The notes under the pieces are model-generated. The model was not told the DNA's origin. It saw nothing but the letters and a program-made list of their open reading frames with translations, and did no database searches. The position numbers were made by a program, and so were the translations under genes. DNA of 5,846 nucleotides from Prevotella sp. (lineage in GTDB: Bacteria > Bacteroidota > Bacteroidia > Bacteroidales > Bacteroidaceae), in assembly GCA_017623335.1 (NCBI GenBank), contig JAGAPI010000134.1, forward strand, positions 1 through 5,846, given 5' to 3'. This document shows positions 1 to 5,808 of the stretch, one piece after another (the first letter of the stretch is position 1; each line of letters starts with the position of its first letter).

Positions 1-91
1 TACGTATGAAGTTGGCACCCATGTCCTTCATCAGCCTGAAGTCGCGGCGGTGCATCTCGTCGGTCATTGCAACACCTATCGGCTTCTGGTC
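1..91 (-). pseudogene. GH2 family glycosidase fragment, open at the window edge
   Basis: Thirty codons on the minus strand (91 down to 2) read DQKPIGVAMTDEMHRRDF, then a short LMKDMGANFIR stretch. This matches the conserved block of glycoside hydrolase family 2 (beta-galactosidase/beta-glucuronidase type), where an HQD-like segment is followed by a 'DE.HRRDF.LMKEMGAN.IR' helix at the beginning of the catalytic TIM barrel. The acid/base and nucleophile glutamates lie further on and would be outside the window. Upstream in this frame a TAG at 92-94 follows immediately, and the sequence before it belongs to GH88 in another frame, so the GH2 N-terminal sandwich and Ig-like domains (normally several hundred residues) are missing. 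It is either a 5'-truncated gene or the far side of a chimeric join. Substrate cannot be inferred. The family call is good, but the gene's state beyond the window is unknown. Confidence 0.72.
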
Positions 92-570
92 CTAATGGCG
101 GCAGAGGCATCGCGCGGCACATCAGGATTGATGTTCTCCGGCGTGCATTGGCTGATGGCATCCAGTTTCATGTCCCAGTAGGGCACTCCGTCGGCTGGCA
201 TGTTGGGCAGGCTGAGGAAGAAGTCGGCAATGTTCTCGCTCTGCTTCAGATACGCCTCGTCCTTGGTGAAACGGTAGCACATGGCAAAGCCGTAGAGTCC
301 CCAGCCCTGTCCGCGGCTCCAGAACGAATCGTCGGCATTTCCCTGGTGGGTGCATTTCATGCGCACCTCGCCCGTCTCTGGGTCATAGTCCACCACATGA
401 TAAGAAGAATAGTCCTTGCGGAAGTGGTTCTTCATTGTTGTGTTGGCATGATTCACCGCCACATCGCGATAGGACCGCTCGCCGGTGAGGTCGTAAGCCT
501 TACCAAAGCTGTCGTACATCATAAATCCAAGGTCATGTGTGCCCCTGTGCCATTTAGCCTCCTCGATGGG
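76..570 (-). pseudogene. GH88 unsaturated glucuronyl hydrolase, central catalytic part after an in-frame TGA
   Basis: From 570 downward the frame reads PIEEAKWHRGTHDLGFMMYD and continues through GKAYDLTGE, THQGNADDSFWSRGQGWGLYG, MCYRFTKDEAYLKQ, MPADGVPYWDM and NPDVPRDASAA. These are hallmark blocks of family GH88 (with GH105 as relative), which remove unsaturated uronic acids from oligosaccharides made by polysaccharide lyases. The Asp in THDLGF and the Asp in DDSFWSRG correspond by motif to the two essential aspartates of characterised unsaturated glucuronyl hydrolases. The frame is identical to that of the upstream SusD/GH88 ORF and is separated from it only by TGA at 571-573. The first ATG after the TGA is at 520-522, but it lies inside the conserved core and is not a believable native start. 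Homology stops at about 93 within RDASAA. The last residues (IRTRSR, stop at 76-78) come from out-of-frame GH2 DNA, so the C-terminal part of the alpha/alpha barrel is missing. Probably non-functional. Confidence 0.82.
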
Positions 571-1695
571 TCATGTCCATGATATTGCGCTCTGGCGCCA
601 GAAGTCGCTGTGAGTGTAGGCATACATCTGCCACAGCGAGCCGGGAAAGAATCCCGAGCACCAGTCGTGTGGGGGCACCATGGCAAGCGACCCGTCCTTG
701 TTGACAGTGCGCGGCTCAACGCGGCGCCTTGCGGCATTCTTCTCCTCCTTGCGTGCCTTGTCAGCGCACTTCATGGCATACTCCATCTGTCCGGCAGCAA
801 AGGCATAGGCATGGTCTGTGGCAGTGGCATCCACATACAGCAGGTTGAAAATGTCGTGCATGTCGAGCACACGGTTCTCCTTGTTGCCGCGTCCCTCAGC
901 ATCCACCTGGAACAGCTTCTCAAAGTCCGGGTAAAGCTCAAACTTGCCGCTGTTCATAAGACTCTCGGCAGCATCGATGCTCTTCTTCAGATGAGCCTTG
1001 TAGTCGCAACCAGGCACATTGTGATATTTGCCGAATGTTCCCTCATACAGTCCGGCGCGCACAATCATGGCTGTTGCCGCCTGCTTTGCCACATGGCCCC
1101 AGTTATTCTTAATCTCGCTGGCATCGATGTCCGGCAGCCACTGTGCCGCAAACTCCAGGTCTTCATACACCTGCTGCATCACCTCCTCACGCGGAGTGCG
1201 GGGCATTTCCAAAGCAGGATCTGTGGTATTGTTGATAGCTTTCAGCAGCAAAGGCACATCGCCATACTTCTTCACCAGCTCAAAGTAGTAGAATGCACGG
1301 AAGAAGCGAGCCTCTGCCTGATAGCGGTTGAGCACATCCTCAGTCACGTTTGCACGAACCGACTTCTCCAAAATGTTGTTTGCAATAAAGATGCGCCAAT
1401 ATGCATCTGTCCAGCTGCCATTAGTTGAAGGAATAGTCCAGCTGCCTGCACTGGTGCTGTTGGCACCGCCATTGTTGTTAAGCTCGTCCGAACGGTAGTC
1501 GTGCGAGAAGCCACCGCCCAAGTCATTGTTGCCATTGAGCTGCTCATAGAAGCGGTTGCAGGCACCGCGCAGGTCGGTTTCTGACTTCCAATATGCCGCA
1601 TCGGTCATTGTACTTTCGGGAGTCATGTCCAAATCGCAGCTTGCCATCATTACGGCAACGGCTCCCATACTTACATATTTTATTATTTTTTTCAT
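571..1695 (-). CDS. SusD-like lipoprotein N-terminal half fused in frame to the GH88 N-terminal region (truncated chimera)
   Basis: 374 codons. Residues 1-20 are a lipoprotein signal (MKK, hydrophobic core, lipobox MASC with Cys20). Residues about 33-275 are the N-terminal TPR-containing half of a SusD/RagB glycan-binding lipoprotein: AYWKSETDLRGACNRFY near 35-50, QAEARFFRAFYYFELVKKYG near 126-145, GDVPLLL, a PREEVMQQVYEDLEFAAQWLP helix and HVAKQAATAMIVRAGLY. SusD proteins are usually 500-600 residues, so the C-terminal half that normally covers the SusC barrel is absent. After NKEN (271-274) comes about 24 residues I cannot assign. From about 296 the sequence is GH88-like: FAAGQMEYAM, VEPRTVNKDG and DWCSGFFPGSLWQMY (343-358), ending SAISWT before TGA (571-573). 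The ATG lies 13 nt after the SusC stop, the usual susCD arrangement, and the spacer has no Shine-Dalgarno. The SusD and GH88 calls are firm. Whether the chimera is a real gene, a pseudogene or an assembly join is open. Confidence 0.8.
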   Translation of the reverse strand: MKKIIKYVSMGAVAVMMASCDLDMTPESTMTDAAYWKSETDLRGACNRFYEQLNGNNDLGGGFSHDYRSDELNNNGGANSTSAGSWTIPSTNGSWTDAYWRIFIANNILEKSVRANVTEDVLNRYQAEARFFRAFYYFELVKKYGDVPLLLKAINNTTDPALEMPRTPREEVMQQVYEDLEFAAQWLPDIDASEIKNNWGHVAKQAATAMIVRAGLYEGTFGKYHNVPGCDYKAHLKKSIDAAESLMNSGKFELYPDFEKLFQVDAEGRGNKENRVLDMHDIFNLLYVDATATDHAYAFAAGQMEYAMKCADKARKEEKNAARRRVEPRTVNKDGSLAMVPPHDWCSGFFPGSLWQMYAYTHSDFWRQSAISWT

Positions 1696-1708
1696 TTGCT
1701 TTCTAAGA

Positions 1709-2263
1709 TTAAAGAGTGATGTTTAAACCAATTGCCCATGTGCGGAAGAACGGATAGTAGTTTGCCGACGGCTTGTTGCCCACCTCGGGGTCGAACACCT
1801 TCAGCATATTGGTGTGCTCCCATAGGTCGATGGCGTTCACCTGCAGGTCACCGTTATATGGACTCTCATTGATGTCCTACTCCGGGTTGAGATTTGGCTG
1901 GCGCTGACGTACACGGTAAAGCCTGTTAAGAATCCACTTTGACCCGTTGGGGTTCTGCTCCAGGAACTTACCCTCGTAGCTTGCCATCATGTTCAGTGAG
2001 ATGTGGTCGTTGATTTGAGAGTTGATCTTCATACGGAGATTATAACGGTCGTTGCTGTCAGGACCGTACTTCAAGATACCGTTCTTGGTGTAATAACCAG
2101 CTGAAACCAGATAGTTCAGCTCTTTCTTGCCTCCATTGATGCTCACGTTGTGGCTCTGTGATACAGTGTAGTCGCGTGTACCCTCATTCACCCAGTTGGT
2201 CGACTGGAAGAAATCCCAGCGCCCGTTGGTGTTGTTGGGACGGTAGTTGAAGTTAGGGTTGTA
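1709..2263 (-). pseudogene. SusC-like TonB-dependent receptor remnant (barrel slice joined to C-terminus, in-frame TAG)
   Basis: Minus-strand sequence from 2263 reads YNPNFNYRPN, WDFFQSTNWVNEGTRD, QSHNVSINGGKKELNYLVSA, GYYTKNGILKYGPDSNDRY and YEGKFLEQNPNG. These are the strands just after the plug domain in SusC/RagA outer-membrane receptors, where the WDFFQ-TNW and HNVSI-GG motifs are typical. At 1877-1879 there is an in-frame TAG. The same frame continues (DINESPYNGDLQVNAIDL) and ends DLWEHTNMLKVFDPEVGN, then YYPFFRTWAIGLNITL and TAA at 1709-1711, a classic SusC C-terminus. About 183 codons remain of a family normally near 1000, so the signal peptide, carboxypeptidase-like domain, plug and most of the barrel are gone. 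An internal deletion probably lies around 1820-1830, close to the DLWEHT segment. The stop is 13 nt before the SusD start, matching a susCD operon. It cannot make a working transporter. Confidence 0.85.
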
Positions 2264-2388
2264 CAATATATAAGTAGTGTCTATAAGTGTAAATATCACA
2301 CGTTTTACCGTCTGTGAAAGATAAAAATGAGAGTGAAAAAAACGGTTAGCCGATGAGATTTGCCGTGACGACCTACGAAAATTGGCGC

Positions 2389-2453
2389 GGCAGCCGGCAG
2401 AATATCTTTTGGTAGCTGGCAAAATATTATTGGGCAGCTGGCGGAATACTTTT
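2389..2453. repeat. Three-copy imperfect tandem repeat, period about 21-22 bp
   Basis: Three adjacent units lie at about 2389-2410, 2411-2431 and 2432/2433-2453. Each begins GGCAGC-GGC or a close variant (GGTAGCTGGC, GGCAGCTGGC) and ends in an AT-rich half (AATATCTTTT, AATATTATT, AATACTTTT). Units differ at a few positions, so the array is diverged. The GC-rich half contains small palindromes (GCCGGC in unit 1, CAGCTG in unit 3). The array sits about 125 bp upstream (in transcription sense) of the point where SusC homology begins. Its role is unknown. Options are a minisatellite from slipped replication or an array of binding sites. Confidence 0.7.
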
Positions 2454-2480
2454 ATATCCGTCACTTGTAATATAAAATTC

Positions 2481-2533
2481 ACGTTTCCACCAGTTCCACC
2501 ATTTCCACCACCCTTGCGGAAACGTGGTGGAAA
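2481..2533. repeat. Palindromic TTCCACCA-type element, left copy
   Basis: The left part is three successive TTCCACCA words (within 2484-2510), spaced 8-9 bp apart. The 9-mer TTTCCACCA at 2502-2510 is perfectly inverted at 2525-2533 with a 14-nt loop, and an alternative pairing joins ACGTTTCC at 2481-2488 with GGAAACGT at 2518-2525. The 28 bases at 2483-2510 recur exactly, on the opposite strand, at 2728-2755. The structure is like small intergenic palindromic repeats (REP/BIME-like), but the family is not one I can name. Confidence 0.72.
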
Positions 2534-2703
2534 AGTTGGAATCACACAATCAAACAAGCATAATTGTATATATAATTGAATATTGTATAAAAACGTTAAA
2601 TCCGTTTTGATACTTAGCACGCATAATTATCATTGCGGAAAGAACCTGCTGAGCATAAAAACATTAAGAGCTGAAAATGTGAGCTATAATTTAGCTTTCC
2701 GCA

Positions 2704-2757
2704 GAGTTTCCACCACAACCACCACCTTGGTGGAAATGGTGGAACTGGTGGAAACTC
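2704..2757. repeat. Palindromic TTCCACCA-type element, right copy, inverted relative to the left one
   Basis: A perfect 12-bp terminal inverted repeat, GAGTTTCCACCA at 2704-2715 against TGGTGGAAACTC at 2746-2757, encloses a 30-nt interior that itself has CCACC (2722-2726) facing GGTGG (2729-2733). The 28 bases 2728-2755 are the exact reverse complement of 2483-2510. On the minus strand the hairpin starts 49 nt past the permease stop codon. It could therefore shape the 3' end of the transporter mRNA, but no T-run follows it, so I do not call it an intrinsic terminator. Confidence 0.75.
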
Positions 2758-2806
2758 AAAACTCATTGTCGGTATTTTTTATGCTATGTATAATATTGTT
2801 AAACAA

Positions 2807-5152
2807 TTATTCCGTCTTGATGCTGTCCACGGGATTGCCCATAGCCACCCTAAGGGTGCGGCTTATCACCGAGGCAAAGGCAATGACGAGGGTGAACGCC
2901 GCGGCGGCGGGTATTGTCCACCACGGGAAGTCGATGCGGTGAACAAAGTCCTGCAGATACCTCGTTGCTATCTTTATGCTTATTGGCAAAGCTATCACTA
3001 TTGCCACTGCCGTCATCACCACAAAGCGCCGCGACAGCGTCCACACGGCATTGGCGGTGGTGGCGCCCATCACCTTGCGCAGGGCTATCTGCCGCCGCTG
3101 CTGCTCACTGTAATACACCGACATGGCAAACATGCCGAGGGCAGAGATGAGGACCGACACCAGCATAAAGGTGAGGACGAGCATCATAGTGTTGCGCTTC
3201 TCCTTCAGATCGTCAGCCAGAGAGTCGTCTATGTATTTACCCTCGAAGTCGAGCGGCATTCCCGTCAGTTCCTTTGCCACCTCAGAATAGGTCTTTCTTA
3301 TGGCGGCGAGTGCCTTGTCGTGGTCGCCACGGGTCTTTATGAGTGTGGTATAATAATATCCGTCGTGTGCCGGAACCATCACGGCGTTGTAGGTGTTGTC
3401 CATTTCCGTGGCAAGCGCTCCTCCGGAAATGAAGTCACTGACGACTCCGCAGCACTCATAATCTGGCTTACCGTCTTTCAGCCGCCCGAAATTCTGACTC
3501 TCTGCCGACACCTTGAAATATCGCTTTCCGCTTTCCGTAATCCACAGCTTGTTCTCCGAGGGAGCACAATACTGCTCCAGCACCTTGATACCAAGCATGT
3601 TCATAGCCGTAGAATCGAGCCTCGACATTCGCAGCCACCCCATGGTCTCTTCACCGTCATGCACAGCATTGTTGCCACATAGCAATGGTGTTCCGCCTGT
3701 TGGAACGGCTTCCTCCACCTCAGGCAGAGCCTTCAGCCTGTCAGCAAGTATCTCATGATGGTCGTAATTCGTACCTATCGCACTTGTCGATGCCATTACA
3801 AGATTTTCGGTGTTGAGTCCAAGAGGGAGCGTGGCAAGGTGGTGTATCTGCAAAACCATAACCATGCCTACGGCTATGAGCACGGTGCTCACCACGCCCT
3901 GCGCCACGATAAACACCTTACTGAACCACATCTTGCTCTTCATCCTGAGACTGCCCTTGACCACATCGATGGGATTAAAACGTGACACCACCACAGCGGG
4001 CACGATGCCGCACACGAGCGAGATGAGGATGATTGCCGCCACGGTGCAACATACGACACCGGCAGACAGCGGTATTGAGATTTCAGCATCGAGGATGTCG
4101 CAGAATGCGGGTATCATGGCATACGCCAGCAGCAGTCCAATGAGGAAACAGAATGCGGTGAATACTGCCGACTCCCTGAAATACCGCATCACGACACCCA
4201 TGATGCCTTCTCCCAACAGCCGCCTCGTTGCCATCTCCTTGGCACGTTTGCCTGTCTGCGCCACAGTGAGGTTGATATAATTGAGAATAGCCGATAAGAG
4301 CAGCACGAGGACTACTATGAACATGATATCCACAAATATCTTGTTGCCGTGACGAAATATCCATAAATTACCATCATAGAAATATAGCTTGTCGAGACGC
4401 GTCAGTGTAGATCCCCAGAGAAAATCTCCCTCACGCTTATAGTCCTTCCAGTATCTCACATACTTATCAAGCAGTGTTGAGGCAACCTTCTCGGGGTCCG
4501 CGCCCTTAGCAAGGCGCACAAAAGGAATTACCTCACCGAAGTTATCCATTCTCGACAGGATCTTCTCCTTATGCTTCATCGACAGCATGATGTCACATGG
4601 CGTGAAGAAGTCGCCACTGCCGAAATCCTGCATCACGCCGGTGACCGTAAACTGTTGTATGCCGCTTTCACGCCCCGTGTCGATATTAAGGGTCTTGCCC
4701 ACGGGGGGCTCGTTGCCGAAGACTTTGGCGGCAAACGACTCACTGACGATAACCTGCTTCTCATCTGTCAGCACGCGGTCACGCGGACAGCCGCGCAGCT
4801 CATAGTCGAACATTTGGAAGAAGTTGGTATCAATGGCGTATGCGTTTGCTTTTATGTATCTGTTGCCCGCCATAATGCCTCTCACACCATACACCTCGGC
4901 AAAGCGTGTCCACTGCTTTATCTCCGGTATGGAGGGGAAAAACTCCTGCGGCGTGCCCCATGTCATGCCGAGGCAGTTGCCCATTCCCACGGCATAAATG
5001 TCCTTTGCCGCCTTTATGTCCTTGCCCACGCTGTATTCCATGCGGGCGTATGAGGCGAGGATAATCACAAAACCGAGCGCAACCGACAGCCCGAACGCCT
5101 CAATGGCTGTGTATAGCTTGTTGCGGGATAAAAATTTAAAATATGATTTCAT
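2807..5152 (-). CDS. FtsX/MacB-like ABC transporter permease, 781 aa
   Basis: An inner-membrane permease of the MacB/FtsX superfamily, whose members use ATP hydrolysis by a partner ATPase to drive movements of a large periplasmic domain, for efflux or lipoprotein and envelope functions. Residues about 17-37 form TM1 (LSVALGFVIILASY). A periplasmic domain follows (about 40-270), then TM2-TM5 at about 275-297, 330-352, 365-392 and 408-430, with the FtsX-like motif TGKRAKEMATRRLLGEG after TM2. A second periplasmic domain spans about 435-650. TM6-TM8 lie at about 652-680, 705-725 and 742-768, with the matching motif RRQIALRKVMGAT and the end GNPVDSIKTE. Two FtsX units with eight TM helices at ~780 residues is the normal Bacteroidota form. 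The ATG (5150-5152) overlaps the ATPase stop as ATGA, and the gene ends with TAA. It is intact. Substrate unknown; antimicrobial or toxic-compound efflux is possible but unproven. Confidence 0.93.
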   Translation of the reverse strand: MKSYFKFLSRNKLYTAIEAFGLSVALGFVIILASYARMEYSVGKDIKAAKDIYAVGMGNCLGMTWGTPQEFFPSIPEIKQWTRFAEVYGVRGIMAGNRYIKANAYAIDTNFFQMFDYELRGCPRDRVLTDEKQVIVSESFAAKVFGNEPPVGKTLNIDTGRESGIQQFTVTGVMQDFGSGDFFTPCDIMLSMKHKEKILSRMDNFGEVIPFVRLAKGADPEKVASTLLDKYVRYWKDYKREGDFLWGSTLTRLDKLYFYDGNLWIFRHGNKIFVDIMFIVVLVLLLSAILNYINLTVAQTGKRAKEMATRRLLGEGIMGVVMRYFRESAVFTAFCFLIGLLLAYAMIPAFCDILDAEISIPLSAGVVCCTVAAIILISLVCGIVPAVVVSRFNPIDVVKGSLRMKSKMWFSKVFIVAQGVVSTVLIAVGMVMVLQIHHLATLPLGLNTENLVMASTSAIGTNYDHHEILADRLKALPEVEEAVPTGGTPLLCGNNAVHDGEETMGWLRMSRLDSTAMNMLGIKVLEQYCAPSENKLWITESGKRYFKVSAESQNFGRLKDGKPDYECCGVVSDFISGGALATEMDNTYNAVMVPAHDGYYYTTLIKTRGDHDKALAAIRKTYSEVAKELTGMPLDFEGKYIDDSLADDLKEKRNTMMLVLTFMLVSVLISALGMFAMSVYYSEQQRRQIALRKVMGATTANAVWTLSRRFVVMTAVAIVIALPISIKIATRYLQDFVHRIDFPWWTIPAAAAFTLVIAFASVISRTLRVAMGNPVDSIKTE

Positions 5153-5808
5153 AATACCTGTCCGTCGAAAAGATTAATAATGCGGCTGGCGTATGTTGCG
5201 TCGTGCTGGGAGTGAGTAACCATCACGATGGTGGTACCTTCTTGATTCAGTTCACTCAGCAGTTGCATCACCTCCATGCCGTTCTTTGAGTCGAGGTTAC
5301 CTGTAGGCTCGTCGGCAAGTATTATGTTCGGTCTGCCCACCACGGCACGGGCTATTGCCACACGCTGCTGCTGACCGCCGGAGAGCTGGTGGGGATAGTG
5401 CTTGGCACGATGGCTCAGCTTCACTTTACGCAGAATGTCGAGCACACGCTCTCGGCGTTCCTTTTTCTCCACACCGAGATATTTCAGCTGAAGGTCAACG
5501 TTTTCCTCCACCGTCAGCTCGTCGATGAGGTTGAAACTTTGGAACACAAAGCCTATGCGCCCTTTGCGGTATGCCGTGCGCTGCCTCTCCTTCAGATCGC
5601 CCACTGGGTCGCCGCCAAGCCAGTATTTTCCCTCGGTGGGGCTGTCAAGCAGTCCGAGTATGTTGAGCAGTGTTGACTTGCCACAGCCCGACGGTCCCAT
5701 CACTGCCACAAACTCGCCGTCGCCGACCTCAATGCTCACACCGTTGAGCGCCACAGTCTCCACATCCTCTGTGCGGAAGATTCTCGTAAGTTTTTCAGTC
5801 TTAATCAT
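5149..5808 (-). CDS. ABC transporter ATP-binding protein, MacB/LolD/FtsE type
   Basis: A cytoplasmic nucleotide-binding subunit of 219 residues, normal length for this subfamily. Walker A GPSGCGKST is at 38-46, the Q-loop Gln at about 90 (FVFQSFNLI), the ABC signature LSGGQQQRVAIARA at 142-155, Walker B IILADEP with catalytic Glu at 162-168, the D-loop GNLDS at 170-174, and the switch His at 199 (THSQHD). FVFQSFNL and LADEPTGNLDS are typical of the MacB/LolD/FtsE group that pairs with FtsX-like permeases, which fits the permease gene directly downstream (4-nt ATGA overlap, TGA stop). The start ATG (5806-5808) gives the canonical MIKTEKLTRIF beginning and follows an A-rich leader. The frame remains open to the window edge upstream (QAEKVKTKNDND), but that extension is outside the conserved fold. 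It should energise the neighbouring permease. Confidence 0.95.
   Translation of the reverse strand: MIKTEKLTRIFRTEDVETVALNGVSIEVGDGEFVAVMGPSGCGKSTLLNILGLLDSPTEGKYWLGGDPVGDLKERQRTAYRKGRIGFVFQSFNLIDELTVEENVDLQLKYLGVEKKERRERVLDILRKVKLSHRAKHYPHQLSGGQQQRVAIARAVVGRPNIILADEPTGNLDSKNGMEVMQLLSELNQEGTTIVMVTHSQHDATYASRIINLFDGQVL

Larger units (their letters stand above)
2264..2806. other. Repeat-rich, AT-rich spacer between the ABC operon and the PUL remnant
   Basis: About 540 bases with no convincing gene. The minus-strand frame of the SusC remnant stays open up to an ATG at 2618-2620, but its N-terminal ~119 residues resemble no SusC leader: there is no signal peptide and the composition follows the repeats. 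Two short plus-strand frames here are proline- or threonine-rich only because they cross TTCCACCA-type repeats. The spacer holds a triple tandem repeat (2389-2453), two palindromic elements (2481-2533 and 2704-2757), and AT-rich stretches at 2555-2600 and 2760-2806. A TGCGGAAAG word at 2634-2642 has its inverse at 2695-2703. I see no tRNA, no riboswitch-like block, and no hairpin followed by a T-run that would be a clear terminator for the transporter operon. Confidence 0.6.

Noticed and set aside
571..573. Genome-wide stop-codon reassignment, or selenocysteine at the TGA
   Set aside because: TGA ends the ATPase gene in the same window and TAG interrupts SusC. No selenocysteine insertion context is recognisable and GH88 enzymes are not selenoproteins.
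2555..2600. A possible Bacteroidota promoter on the minus strand (TATGCTTG at 2555-2562, close to TAnnTTTG)
   Set aside because: There is no well-spaced TTTG -33 element, and the region is AT-rich, where such words arise by chance. No intact gene starts downstream.
1880..2620. Treating the 247-residue minus-strand frame as one intact protein starting at 2620
   Set aside because: Only the last ~128 residues (from about 2263) are SusC-like. The first ~119 are translated spacer and repeat DNA with no signal peptide, so it is a fortuitous extension of a gene remnant.
2704..2757. Intrinsic terminator for the ABC transporter operon
   Set aside because: The stem is strong, but no T-run follows it on the minus strand and the loop is long. 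A repeat element is the better description.
2481..2757. CRISPR array
   Set aside because: There are only two long copies, in opposite orientation and themselves palindromic. There is no regular spacer series and no cas gene.
2382..2942. Plus-strand small proteins in the spacer (65 and 119 residues), proline-rich or threonine-rich
   Set aside because: Their composition comes from TTCCACCA-type repeats. The second runs into the permease gene antisense, and neither has a recognisable domain or initiation context.
2786..3682. A 298-residue plus-strand frame, and other long plus-strand frames opposite the permease and SusD genes
   Set aside because: They are antisense shadows of well-supported minus-strand genes, rich in His, Arg and Cys, with no domain signature.
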